The position numbers and the translations under genes were made by a program. A stretch of DNA of 64,000 bases from Primula veris (taxonomy: Eukaryota > Streptophyta > Magnoliopsida > Ericales > Primulaceae): positions 16,370,501 through 16,434,500 of the forward strand of contig OY821750.1 in NCBI GenBank assembly GCA_963682055.1, written 5' to 3'. Shown in pieces: positions 1 to 12,100 of this stretch. Below the pieces are notes generated by a model. The model saw only the letters and a program-made list of their open reading frames with translations, ran no database searches and was not told where the DNA came from. Each line of letters starts with the position of its first letter. The first letter of the stretch is position 1.

Positions 1-291
1 TTAGGGCTTAGGGTTTTAGGTTTAGGGTTTAGGTAATGTTCTTCCATATGTAGGGAATATTCCTTATTTTTTTTCTTGGATTTATGGCCAATAGTAGACG
101 GGTTTAACCGACTTTTTTGGTTGTCGACATTTTATTTATATTTGTATGGTTTAGGGTTTAGGGTTTTGGTTTTAGGGTTTAGGGTTTCAGGTTTAGGGTT
201 TAGGTAATGGTCTTGAATATGTAGGGAATATTCCTCATTTTTTTCTTTGATTTATGGCCAATACTAGACGGGTTTAACCGACTTTTTTGGT

Positions 292-299
292 TGTCGACA
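292..299. other. Core palindrome TGTCGACA (CpG-bearing)
   Basis: Eight-base palindrome near the 3' end of the core, present in most TTCCAT-class monomers. It carries one of the few CpG sites in the monomer. In many copies it reads GTTGAC, TTTTGAC, TTTCGAC, GATATT or TATGAAAT instead, making it one of the most polymorphic core positions. Some of these changes (TCGAC to TTGAC) have the form of a methyl-cytosine deamination. Confidence 0.6.
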
Positions 300-544
300 T
301 TTTATTTATATTTGTATGGTTTAGGGTTTAGGGTTTTGGTTTTAGGGTTTAGGGTTTTAGGTTGAGGGTTTAGGTAATGTTCTTGAATATGTAGGGAATA
401 TTCCTCATTTTTTTCTTTGATTTATGGCCAATAGTAGACGGGTTTAACCGACGTTTTTGGTTTTTGACATTTTAATTATATTTGTATGGTTTAGGGTTTA
501 GGGTTTTGGTTTTAGGGCTTAGGGTTTTAGGTTTAGGGTTTAGG

Positions 545-715
545 TAATGTTCTTCCATATGTAGGGAATATTCCTCATTTTTTTTCTTGGATTTATGGCC
601 AATAGTAGACGGGTTTAACCGACTTTTTTGGTTGTTGACATTTTATTTATATTTGTATGGTTTAGGGTTTAGGGTTTTGGTTTTAGGGTTTAGGGTTTTA
701 GGTTGAGGGTTTAGG
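545..715 (+). repeat. Model monomer, TTCCAT class (171 bp)
   Basis: Reference copy for reading the array. The core is 545-660 (116 bp) and the telomere-like block is 661-715 (55 bp: seven heptamers plus TTTAGG). Core landmarks in order: TTCTTCCATATG, the palindrome GGAATATTCC, CTCA plus T8, CTTGGATTTATGGCCAATAG, TAGACGGGTTTAACCGAC, T6, then GACATTTTATTTATATTTG. Class marks are TTCCAT and eight T before CTTGG. The preceding block usually holds a GGGCTTAGGG variant. This copy reads GTTGTTGAC where many sister copies read GTTGTCGAC. Confidence 0.95.
565..574. other. Conserved 10-bp palindrome GGAATATTCC in the core
   Basis: GGAATATTCC is a perfect inverted repeat, directly after the TATGTAG motif. 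It is present in almost every monomer, even in divergent subfamilies; rare exceptions include a GGAAATATTCC form near 26,750 and 31,479, GAATACTCC near 16,273 and GAATGTTCC near 39,332. Conservation through otherwise variable monomers fits a protein-binding site, but it could also reflect homogenisation alone. This entry marks the copy in the model monomer. Confidence 0.7.
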
Positions 716-885
716 TAATGTTCTTGAATATGTAGGGAATATTCCTCATTTTTTTCTTTGATTTATGGCCAATAGTAGACGGGTTTAACCGACGTTTTTG
801 GTTTTTGACATTTTATTTATATTTGTATGGTTTAGGGTTTAGGGTTTTGGTTTTAGGGCTTAGGGTTTTAGGTTTAGGGTTTAGG
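716..885 (+). repeat. Model monomer, TTGAAT class (170 bp)
   Basis: Partner of the preceding monomer; together they form the 341-bp dimer that underlies the array. The core is 716-830 (115 bp) and the block is 831-885 (55 bp). Class marks are TTGAAT in place of TTCCAT, seven T rather than eight, and CTTTGATTT (elsewhere CTTCGATTT or CTTGGATTT). This copy has CCGACGTTTTTGG where most copies have CCGACTTTTTTGG, a variant that recurs in later copies such as 2,758, 5,184 and 7,550. The block in front of the TTGAAT class is often a TTGAGGG or TTCAGGG variant. Confidence 0.94.
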
Positions 886-1397
886 TAATGTTCTTCCATA
901 TGTAGGGAATATTCCTCATTTTTTTTCTTGGATTTATGGCCAATAGTAGACGAGTTTAACCGACTTTTTTGGTTGTCGACATTTTATTTATATTTGTATG
1001 GTTTAGGGTTTAGGGTTTTTGTTTTAGGGTTTAGGGTTTTAGGTTTAGGGTTTAGGTAATGTTCTTGAATATGTAGGGAATATTCCTCATTTTTTTCTTG
1101 GATGTATGGCCAATAGTAGACGGGTTTAACCGACTTTTTTGGTTTTCGACATTTTATTTATATTTGTATGGTTTAGGGTTTAGGTTTTTGGTTTTAGGGC
1201 TTAGGGTTTTAGGTTTAGTGTTTAGGTAATGTTCTTCCATATGTAGGGAATATTCCTCATTTTTTTTCTTGGATTTATGGCCAATAGTAGACGGGTTTAA
1301 CCGACTTTTTTGGTTGTCGACATTTTATTTATATTTATATGGTTTAAGGTTTAGGGTTTTGGTTTTAGGGTTTAGGATTTTAGATTTAGGGTTTAGG

Positions 1398-1561
1398 TAA
1401 TGTTCTTGAATATGTAGGGAATATTCCTCATTTTTTTTCTTGGATTTATGGCCAATAGTACATGGGTTTTACCGACTTTTTTGCTTTTCAACATTTTATT
1501 TATATTTGTATGGTTTAGAGTTTTGATTTTTGGTTTTAGGGTTTTAGGTTTAGGGTTTAGG
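1398..1561 (+). repeat. Divergent monomer subfamily, GTACATGGGTTTTACC type
   Basis: A 164-bp monomer: a 116-bp core and a 48-bp block, one heptamer short. It differs from the norm at AATAGTACATGGGTTTTACC (normally AATAGTAGACGGGTTTAACC), TTGCTTTTCAAC and a block starting TTTAGAGTTTTGATTTTTGG. It serves as a landmark for the HOR in the left half of the window. Later copies lie near 3,423, 5,789, 8,155, 9,341, 10,855, 12,370, 14,567, 16,423, 18,959, 21,497, 23,181, 25,031, 27,910, 29,760, and as the TATATGGG variant at 32.6-35.9 kb. I found none to the right of about 36 kb. Confidence 0.85.
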
Positions 1562-1732
1562 TAATGTTCTTGCATATGTAGGGAATATTCCTCATTTTTT
1601 TTCTTGGATTTATGGCCATAGTAGACGGGTTTAACCGACTTTTTTGGTTTTCGAGATTTTATTTATATTTGTATGGTTTTGGGTATAGGGTTTTTGTTTT
1701 AGGGCTTAGGGTTTTAGGTTTAGGGTTTAGGA
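1562..1732 (+). repeat. Chimeric monomer, TTGCAT left half with CCATAG right half
   Basis: Starts like the TTGCAT monomer and then, after GGATTTATGG, continues as the CCATAGTAGACGGG...TTTTCGAGATTTT monomer. In the 9-36 kb part of the array these halves belong to two neighbouring monomers; for example the TTGCAT/CCAAATAG copy at about 9,507 is followed by a TTCCTGAAT/CCATAG copy. The simplest reading is loss of one monomer length by recombination in the shared TAGGGAATATTCCTCA-T8-CTTGGATTTATGG stretch. The same chimera starts at 3,587, 5,953 and 8,319. Confidence 0.75.
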
Positions 1733-4700
1733 AATGTTCTTCCATATGTAGGGAATATTCCTCATTTTTTTTCTTGGATTTATGGCCAATAGTAGACGGG
1801 TTTAACCGACTTTTTTGGTTTTCGACATTTTATTTATATTTGTATGGTTTAGGGTTTAGGGTTTTGGTTTTATGGCTTAGGGTTTTAGGTTTAGGGTTTA
1901 GGTAATGTTCTTGAATATGTAGGGAATATTCCTCATTTTTTTCTTGGATTTATGGCCAATAGTAGACGGGTTTAACCGACTTTTTTGGTTTTCGACATTT
2001 TATTTATATTTGTATGGTTTAGGGTTTAGGGTTTTGGTTTTATGGCTTAGGGTTTTAGGGTTAGGGTTTAGGTAATGTTCTTCCATATGTAGGGAATATT
2101 CCTCGTTTTTTTTCTTGGATTTATGGCCAATAGTAGACGGGTTTAACCGACTTTTTTGTTTTCGACATTTTATTTATATTTTTATGGTTTAGGGTTTAGG
2201 GTTTTGGTTTTAGGGCTTAGGGTTTTAGGTTTAGGGTTTAGGAAATGTTCTTCCATATGTAGGGAATATTCCTCATTTTTTTTCTTGGTTTTATGGCCAA
2301 TAGTAGACGGGTTTAACCGACTTTTTTGGTTGTCGACATTTTATTTATATTTGTATGGTTTAGGGTTTAGGGTTTTGGTTTTAGGGTTTAGGGTTTCAGG
2401 TTTAGGGTTTAGGTAATGGTCTTGAATATGTAGGGAATATTCCTCATTTTTTTCTTTGATTTATGGCCAATACTAGACGGGTTTAACCGACTTTTTTGGT
2501 TTTTGACATTTTATTTATATTTGTATGGTTTAGGGTTTAGGGTTTTGGTTTTAGGGCTTAGGGGTTAGGTAATGTTCTTCCATATGTAGGGAATATTCCT
2601 CATTTTTTTTCTTGGATTTATGGCCAATAGTAGACGGGTTTAACCGACTTTTTTGGTTGTTGACATTTTATTTATATTTGTATGGTTTAGGGTTTAGGGT
2701 TTTGGTTTTAGGGTTTAGGGTTTTAGGTTGAGGGTTTAGGTAATGTTCTTGAATATGTAGGGAATATTCCTCATTTTTTTCTTTGATTTATGGCCAATAG
2801 TAGACGGGTTTAACCGACGTTTTTGGTTTTTGACATTTTATTTATATTTGTATGGTTTAGGGTTTAGGGTTTTGGTTTTAGGGCTTAGGGTTTTAGGTTT
2901 AGGGTTTAGGTAATGTTCTTCCATATGTAGGGAATATTCCTCATTTTTTTTCTTGGATTTATGGCCAATAGTAGACGAGTTTAACCGACTTTTTTGGTTG
3001 TCGACATTTTATTTATATTTGTATGGTTTAGGGTTTAGGGTTTTTGTTTTAGGGTTTAGGGTTTTAGGTTTAGGGTTTAGGTAATGTTCTTGAATATGTA
3101 GGGAATATTCCTCATTTTTTTCTTGGATGTATGGCCAATAGTAGACGGGTTTAACCGACTTTTTTGGTTTTCGACATTTTATTTATATTTGTATGGTTTA
3201 GGGTTTAGGTTTTTGGTTTTAGGGCTTAGGGTTTTAGGTTTAGTGTTTAGGTAATGTTCTTCCATATGTAGGGAATATTCCTCATTTTTTTTCTTGGATT
3301 TATGGCCAATAGTAGACGGGTTTAACCGACTTTTTTGGTTGTCGACATTTTATTTATATTTATATGGTTTAAGGTTTAGGGTTTTGGTTTTAGGGTTTAG
3401 GATTTTAGATTTAGGGTTTAGGTAATGTTCTTGAATATGTAGGGAATATTCCTCATTTTTTTTCTTGGATTTATGGCCAATAGTACATGGGTTTTACCGA
3501 CTTTTTTGCTTTTCAACATTTTATTTATATTTGTATGGTTTAGAGTTTTGATTTTTGGTTTTAGGGTTTTAGGTTTAGGGTTTAGGTAATGTTCTTGCAT
3601 ATGTAGGGAATATTCCTCATTTTTTTTCTTGGATTTATGGCCATAGTAGACGGGTTTAACCGACTTTTTTGGTTTTCGAGATTTTATTTATATTTGTATG
3701 GTTTTGGGTTTAGGGTTTTGGTTTTAGGGCTTAGGGTTTTAGGTTTAGGGTTTAGGAAATGTTCTTCCATATGTAGGGAATATTCCTCATTTTTTTTCTT
3801 GGATTTATGGCCAATAGTAGACGGGTTTAACCGACTTTTTTGGTTGTCGACATTTTATTTATATTTGTATGGTTTAGGGTTTAGGGTTTTGGTTTTAGGG
3901 TTTAGGGTTTCAGGTTCAGGGTTTAGGTAATGTTCTTGAATATGCAGGGAATATTCCTCATTTTTTTCTTGGATTTATGGCCAATAGTAGACGGGTTTAA
4001 CCGACTTTTTTGGTTTATGAAATTTTATTTATATTTGTATGGTTTAGGGTTTAGGGTTTTGGTTTTAGGGCTTATGGTTTTAGGTTTAGGGTTTAGGTAA
4101 TGTTCTTCCATATGTAGGGAATATTCCTCATTTTTTTTCTTGGATTTATGGCCAATAGTAGACGGGTTTAACCGACTTTTTTGGTTGTCGACATTTTATT
4201 TATATTTGTATGGTTTAGGGTTTAGGGTTTTGGTTTTAGGTTTTAGGGTTTTAGGTTCAGGGTTTAGGTAATGTTCTTGAATATGTAGGGAATATTCCTC
4301 ATTTTTTTCTTGGATTTATGGCCAATAGTAGACGGGTTTAACCGACTTTTTTGGTTTTCGACATTTTATTTATATTTGTATGGTTTAGGGTTTAGGGTTT
4401 TGGTTTTATGGCTTAGGGTTTTAGGGTTAGGGTTTAGGTAATGTTCTTCCATATTTAGGGAATATTCCTCGTTTTTTTTCTTGGATTTATGGCCAATAGT
4501 AGACGGGTTTAACCGACTTTTTTGTTTTCGACATTTTATTTATATTTTTATGGTTTAGGGTTTAGGGTTTTGGTTTTAGGGCTTAGGGTTTTAGGTTTAG
4601 GGTTTAGGAAATGTTCTTCCATATGTAGGGAATATTCCTCATTTTTTTTCTTGGATTTATGGCCAATAGTAGACGGGTTTAACCGACTTTTTTGGTTGTC

Positions 4701-7700
4701 GACATTTTATTTATATTTGTATGGTTTAGGGTTTAGGGTTTTGGTTTTAGGGTTTAGGGTTTCAGGTTTAGGGTTTAGGTAATGGTCTTGAATATGTAGG
4801 GAATATTCCTCATTTTTTTCTTTGATTTATGGCCAATACTAGACGGGTTTGACCGACTTTTTTGGTTTTTGACATTTTATTTATATTTGTATGGTTTAGG
4901 GTTTAGGGTTTTGGTTTTAGGGCTTAGGGTTTAGGTAATGTTCTTCCATATGTAGGGAATATTCCTCATTTTTTTTCTTGGATTTATGGCGAATAGTAGA
5001 CGGGTTTAACCGACTTTTTTGGTTGTTGACATTTTATTTATATTTGTATGGTTTAGGGTTTAGGGTTTTGGTTTTAGGGTTTAGGGTTTTAGGTTGAGGG
5101 TTTAGGTAATGTTCTTGAATATGTAGGGAATATTCCTCATTTTTTTCTTTGATTTATGGCCAATAGTAGACGGGTTTAACCGACGTTTTTGGTTTTTGAC
5201 ATTTTATTTATATTTGTATGGTTTAGGGTTTAGGGTTTTGGTTTTAGGGCTTAGGGTTTTAGGTTTAGGGTTTAGGTAATGTTCTTCCATATGTAGGGAA
5301 TATTCCGCATTTTTTTTCTTGGATTTATGGCCAATAGTAGACGAGTTTAACCGACTTTTTTGGTTGTCGACATTTTATTTATATTTGTATGGTTTAGGGT
5401 TTAGGGTTTTGGTTTTAGGGTTTAGGGTTTTAGGTTTAGGGTTTAGGTAATGTTCTTGAATATGTAGGGAATATTCCTCATTTTTTTCTTGGATGTATGG
5501 CCAATAGTAGACGGGTTTAACCGACTTTTTTGGTTTTCGACATTTTATTTATATTTGTATGGTTTAGGGTTTAGGTTTTTGGTTTTAGGGCTTAGGGTTT
5601 TAGGTTTAGTGTTTAGGTAATGTTTTTCCATATGTAGGGAATATTCCTCATTTTTTTTCTTGGATTTATGGCCAATAGTAGACGGGTTTAACCGACTTTT
5701 TTGGTTGTCCACATTTTATTTATATTTATATGGTTTAAGGTTTAGGGTTTTGGTTTTAGGGTTTAGGATTTTAGATTTAGGGTTTAGGTAATGTTCTTGA
5801 ATATGTAGGGAATATTCCTCATTTTTTTTCTTGGATTTATGGCCAATAGTACATGGGTTTTACCGACTTTTTTGCTTTTCAACATTTTATTTATATTTGT
5901 ATGGTTTAGAGTTTTGATTTTTGGTTTTAGGGTTTTAGGTTTAGGGTTTAGGTAATGTTCTTGCATATGTAGGGAATATTCCTCATTTTTTTTCTTGGAT
6001 TTATGGCCATAGTAGACGGGTTTAACCGACTTTTTTGGTTTTCGAGATTTTATTTATATTTGTATGGTTTTGGGTTTAGGGTTTTGGTTTTAGGGCTTAG
6101 GGTTTTAGGTTTAGGGTTTAGGAAATGTTCTTCCATATGTAGGGAATATTCCTCATTTTTTTTCTTGGATTTATGGCCAATAGTAGACGGGTTTAACCGA
6201 CTTTTTTGGTTGTCGACATTTTATTTATATTTGTATGGTTTAGGGTTTAGGGTTTTGGTTTTAGGGTTTAGGGTTTCAGGTTCAGGGTTTAGGTAATGTT
6301 CTTGAATATGCAGGGAATATTCCTCATTTTTTTCTTGGATTTATGGCCAATAGTAGACGGGTTTAACCGACTTTTTTGGTTTATGAAATTTTATTTATAT
6401 TTGTATGGTTTAGGGTTTAGGGTTTTGGTTTTAGGGCTTATGGTTTTAGGTTTAGGGTTTAGGTAATGTTCTTCCATATGTAGGGAATATTCCTCATTTT
6501 TTTTCTTGGATTTATGGCCAATAGTAGACGGGTTTAACCGACTTTTTTGGTTGTCGACATTTTATTTATATTTGTATGGTTTAGGGTTTAGGGTTTTGGT
6601 TTTAGGGTTTAGGGTTTTAGGTTCAGGGTTTAGGTAATGTTCTTGAATATGTAGGGAATATTCCTCATTTTTTTCTTGGATTTATGGCCAATAGTAGACG
6701 GGTTTAACCGACTTTTTTGGTTTTCGACATTTTATTTATATTTGTATGGTTTAGGGTTTAGGGTTTTGGTTTTATGGCTTAGGGTTTTAGGGTTAGGGTT
6801 TAGGTAATGTTCTTCCATATGTAGGGAATATTCCTCGTTTTTTTTCTTGGATTTATGGCCAATAGTAGACGGGTTTAACCGACTTTTTTGTTTTCGACAT
6901 TTTATTTATATTTTTATGGTTTAGGGTTTAGGGTTTTGGTTTTAGGGCTTAGGGTTTTAGGTTTAGGGTTTAGGAAATGTTCTTCCATATGTAGGGAATA
7001 TTCCTCATTTTTTTTCTTGGATTTATGGCCAATAGTAGACGGGTTTAACCGACTTTTTTGGTTGTCGACATTTTATTTATATTTGTATGGTTTAGGGTTT
7101 AGGGTTTTGGTTTTAGGGTTTAGGGTTTCAGGTTTAGGGTTTAGGTAATGGTCTTGAATATGTAGGGAATATTCCTCATTTTTTTCTTTGATTTATGGCC
7201 AATACTAGACGGGTTTGACCGACTTTTTTGGTTTTTGACATTTTATTTATATTTGTATGGTTTAGGGTTTAGGGTTTTGGTTTTAGGGCTTAGGGTTTAG
7301 GTAATGTTCTTCCATATGTAGGGAATATTCCTCATTTTTTTTCTTGGATTTATGGCCAATAGTAGACGGGTTTAACCGACTTTTTTGGTTGTTGACATTT
7401 TATTTATATTTGTATGGTTTAGGGTTTAGGGTTTTGGTTTTAGGGTTTAGGGTTTTAGGTTGAGGGTTTAGGTAATGTTCTTGAATATGTAGGGAATATT
7501 CCTCATTTTTTTCTTTGATTTATGGCCAATAGTAGACGGGTTTAACCGACGTTTTTGGTTTTTGACATTTTATTTATATTTGTATGGTTTAGGGTTTAGG
7601 GTTTTGGTTTTAGGGCTTAGGGTTTTAGGTTTAGGGTTTAGGTAATGTTCTTCCATATGTAGGGAATATTCCTCATTTTTTTTCTTGGATTTATGGCCAA

Positions 7701-9164
7701 TAGTAGACGAGTTTAACCGACTTTTTTGGTTGTCGACATTTTATTTATATTTGTATGGTTTAGGGTTTAGGGTTTTGGTTTTAGGGTTTAGGGTTTTAGG
7801 TTTAGGGTTTAGGTAATGTTCTTGAATATGTAGGGAATATTCCTCATTTTTTTCTTGGATGTATGGCCAATAGTAGACGGGTTTAACCGACTTTTTTGGT
7901 TTTCGACATTTTATTTATATTTGTATGGTTTAGGGTTTAGGTTTTTGGTTTTAGGGCTTAGGGTTTTAGGTTTAGTGTTTAGGTAATGTTCTTCCATATG
8001 TAGGGAATATTCCTCATTTTTTTTCTTGGATTTATGGCCAATAGTAGACGGGTTTAACCGACTTTTTTGGTTGTCGACATTTTATTTATATTTAAATGGT
8101 TTAAGGTTTAGGGTTTTGGTTTTAGGGTTTAGGATTTTAGATTTAGGGTTTAGGTAATGTTCTTGAATATGTAGGGAATATTCCTCATTTTTTTTCTTGG
8201 ATTTATGGCCAATAGTACATGGGTTTTACCGACTTTTTTGCTTTTCAACATTTTATTTATATTTGTATGGTTTAGAGTTTTGATTTTTGGTTTTAGTGTT
8301 TTAGGTTTAGGGTTTAGGTAATGTTCTTGCATATGTAGGGAATATTCCTCATTTTTTTTCTTGGATTTATGGCCATAGTAGACGGGTTTAACCGACTTTT
8401 TTGGTTTTCGAGATTTTATTTATATTTGTATGGTTTTGGGTTTAGGGTTTTGGTTTTAGGGCTTAGGGTTTTAGGTTTAGGGTTTAGGAAATGTTCTTCC
8501 ATATGTAGGGAATATTCCTCATTTTTTTCTTGGATTTATGGCCAATAGTAGACGGGTTTAACCGACTTTTTTGGTTGTCGACATTTTATTTATATTTGTA
8601 TGGTTTAGGGTTTAGGGTTTTGGTTTTAGGGTTTAGGGTTTCAGGTTCAGGGTTTAGGTAATGTTCTTGAATATGCAGGGAATATTCCTCATTTTTTTCT
8701 TGGATTTATGGCCAATAGTAGACGGGTTTAACCGACTTTTTTGGTTTATGAAATTTTATTTATATTTGTATGGTTTAGGGTTTAGGGTTTTGGTTTTAGG
8801 GCTTATGGTTTTAGGTTTAGGGTTTAGGTAATGTTCTTCCATATGTAGGGAATATTCCTCATTTTTTTTCTTGGATTTATGGCCAATAGTAGAAGGGTTT
8901 AACCGACTTTTTTGGTTGTCGACATTTTATTTATATTTGTATGGTTTAGGGTTTAGGGTTTTGGTTTTAGGGTTTAGGGTTTTAGGTTCAGGGTTTAGGT
9001 AATGTTCTTGAATATGTAGGGAATATTCCTCATTTTTTTCTTGGATTTATGGCCAATAGTAGACGGGTTTAACCGACTTTTTTGGTTTTCGACATTTTAT
9101 TTATATTTGTATGGTTTAGGGTTTAGGGTTTTGGTTTTATGGCTTAGGGTTTTAGGTTTAGGGT

Positions 9165-12100
9165 TTAGGTAATGTTCTTCCATATGTAGGGAATATTCCT
9201 CATTTTTTTTCTTGGATTTATGGCCAATAGTAGACGGGTTTAACCGACTTTTTTGGTTGTCGACATTTTATTTATATTTATATGGTTTAAGGTTTAGGGT
9301 TTTGGTTTTAGGGTTTAGGATTTTAGATTTAGGGTTTAGGTAATGTTCTTGAATATGTAGGGAATATTCCTCATTTTTTTTCTTGGATTTATGGCCAATA
9401 GTACATGGGTTTTACCGACTTTTTTGCTTTTCAACATTTTATTTATATTTGTATGGTTTAGGGTTTTGATTTTTGGTTTTAGGGTTTTAGGTTTAGGGTT
9501 TAGGTAATGTTCTTGCATATGTAGGGAATATTCCTCATTTTTTTTCTTGGATTTATGGCCAAATAGTACACGGGTTTTACCGACTTTTTTATTTTTCGAC
9601 ATTTTATTTATATTTGTATGGTTCAGGGTTTAGGATTTTGGTTTTAGGGTTTACGGTTTTAGGTTTAGGGTTTAGGTAATGTTCCTGAATATGTAGAGAA
9701 TTTTCCTCATTTTTTTTCTTGGATTTATGGCCATAGTAGACGGGTTTAACCGACTTTTTTGGTTTTCGAGATTTTATTTATATTTGTATGGTTTAGGGTT
9801 TAGGGTTTTGGTTTTAGGGTTTAGGGTTTCAGGTTTAGGGTTTAGGTAATGGTCTTGAATATGTAGGGAATATTCCTCATTTTTTTCTTTGATTTATGGC
9901 CAATACTAGACGGGTTTAACCGACTTTTTTGGTTTTTGACATTTTATTTATATTTGTATGGTTTAGGGTTTAGGGTTTTGGTTTTAGGGCTTAGGGTTTA
10001 GGTAATGTTCTTCCATATGTAGGGAATATTCCTCATTTTTTTTCTTGGATTTATGGCCAATAGTAGACGGGTTTAACCGACTTTTTTGGTTGTTGACATT
10101 TTATTTATATTTGTATGGTTTAGGGTTTAGGGTTTTGGTTTTAGGGTTTAGGGTTTTAGGTTGAGGGTTTAGGTAATGTTCTTGAATATGTAGGGAATAT
10201 TCCTCATTTTTTTCTTTGATTTATGGCCAATAGTAGACGGGTTTAACCGACCTTTTTGGTTTTTGACATTTTATTTATATTTGTATGGTTTAGGGTTTAG
10301 GGTTTTGGGTTTAGGGCTTAGGGTTTTAGGTTTAGGGTTTAGGTAATGTTCTTCCATATGTAGGGAATATTCCTCATTTTTTTTCTTGGATTTATGGCCA
10401 ATAGTAGACGAGTTTAACCGACTTTTTTGGTTGTCGACATTTTATTTATATTTGTATGGTTTAGGGTTTAGGGTTTTGGTTTTAGGGTTTAGGGTTTTAG
10501 GTTTAGGGTTTAGGTAATGTTCTTGAATATGTAGGGAATATTCCTCATTTTTTTCTTGGATGTATGGCCAATAGTAGACGGGTTTAACCGACTTTTTTGG
10601 TTTTCGACATTTTATTTATATTTGTATGGTTTAGGGTTTAGGTTTTTGGTTTTAGGGCTTAGGGTTTTAGGTTTAGTGTTTAGGTAATGTTCTTCCATAT
10701 GTAGGGAATATTCCTCATTTTTTTTCTTGGATTTATGGCCAATAGTAGACGGGTTTAACCGACTTTTTTGGTTGTCGACATTTTATTTATATTTATATGG
10801 TTTAAGGTTTAGGGTTTTGGTTTTAGGGTTTAGGATTTTAGATTTAGGGTTTTGGTAATGTTCTTGAATATGTAGGGAATATTCCTCATTTTTTTTCTTG
10901 GATTTATGGCCAATAGTACATGGGTTTTACCGACTTTTTTGCTTTTCAACATTTTATTTATATTTGTATGGTTTAGGGTTTTGATTTTTGGTTTTAGGGT
11001 TTTAGGTTTAGGGTTTAGGTAATGTTCTTGCATATGTAGGGAATATTCCTCATTTTTTTTCTTGGATTTATGGCCAAATAGTACACGGGTTTTACCGACT
11101 TTTTTATTTTTCGACATTTTATTTATATTTGTATGGTTCAGGGTTTAGGATTTTGGTTTTAGGGTTTACGGTTTTAGGTTTAGGGTTTAGGTAATGTTCC
11201 TGAATATGTAGAGAATTTTCCTCATTTTTTTCTTGGATTTATGGCCATAGTAGACGGGTTTAACCGACTTTCTTGGTTTTCGAGATTTTATTTATATTTG
11301 TATGGTTTAGGGTTTAGGGTTTTGGTTTTAGGGTTTAGGGTTTCAGGTTTAGGGTTTAGGTAATGGTCTTGAATATGTAGGGAATATTCCTCATTTTTTT
11401 CTTTGATTTATGGCCAATACTAGACGGGTTTAACCGACTTTTTTGGTTTTTGACATTTTATTTATATTTGTATGGTTTAGGGTTTAGGGTTTTGGTTTTA
11501 GGGCTTAGGGTTTAGGTAATGTTCTTCCATATGTAGGGAATATTCCTCATTTTTTTTCTTGGATTTATGGCCAATAGTAGACGGGTTTAACCGACTTTTT
11601 TGGTTGTTGACATTTTATTTATATTTGTATGGTTTAGGGTTTAGGGTTTTGGTTTTAGGGTTTAGGGTTTTAGGTTGAGGGTTTAGGTAATGTTCTTGAA
11701 TATGTAGGGAATATTCCTCATTTTTTTCTTTGATTTATGGCCAATAGTAGACGGGTTTAACCGACCTTTTTGGTTTTTGACATTTTATTTATATTTGTAT
11801 GGTTTAGGGTTTAGGGTTTTGGGTTTAGGGCTTAGGGTTTTAGGTTTAGGGTTTAGGTAATGTTCTTCCATATGTAGGGAATATTCCTCATTTTTTTTCT
11901 TGGATTTATGGCCAATAGTAGACGAGTTTAACCGACTTTTTTGGTTGTCGACATTTTATTTATATTTGTATGGTTTAGGGTTTAGGGTTTTGGTTTTAGG
12001 GTTTAGGGTTTTAGGTTTAGGGTTTAGGTAATGTTCTTGAATATGTAGGGAATATTCCTCATTTTTTTCTTGGATGTATGGCCAATAGTAGACGGGTTTA

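Larger units (their letters stand above)
1..9165 (+). repeat. HOR block, 2,366-bp period (14 monomers)
   Basis: The diagnostic GTACATGGGTTTTACC monomer recurs with its core starting near 1,398, 3,423, 5,789 and 8,155, giving spacings of 2,025, 2,366 and 2,366 bp. The last two full periods are nearly identical. The first spacing is exactly 341 bp shorter because one dimer is missing between about 1,900 and 2,160. The first 900 bp also differ: they hold an extra dimer, with TTGAGGG/GACGTTTTTGG monomers near 392 and 733. The block loses register near 9,155, where the next copy should read CCTCGTTTT but reads CCTCATTTT. Confidence 0.9.

Noticed and set aside
595..615. Possible CENP-B-box-like element around CCAATAGTAGACGGGT
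   Set aside because: Only the A and CGGG half fits the vertebrate CENP-B box pattern; the essential TTCG part is absent, and plants lack a clear CENP-B box system.
1612..1905. Recurring + strand open reading frame of about 97 codons (starting MAIVDGFNRL), with relatives of about 86 codons
   Set aside because: It is read straight through the satellite and its telomere-like block (Gly-Leu-Arg-Val-rich stretches). It recurs only where monomers share the needed length variants and has no conserved domain, promoter or codon signal. A repeat by-product.
9336..9602. Recurring minus-strand open reading frame of 60-95 codons with NPKPKTLKPK stretches
   Set aside because: The Pro-Lys-Thr-Leu repeats are a translation of CCCTAAA. 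The frame appears only in the landmark monomer pair and its end shifts with single-base changes. No evidence that it is a gene.
9680..9700. GTAGAGAATTTTCC variant as a possible separate regulatory site
   Set aside because: It is a simple point-variant form of the GTAGGGAATATTCC motif, shared by two HOR units, with no other sign of function.
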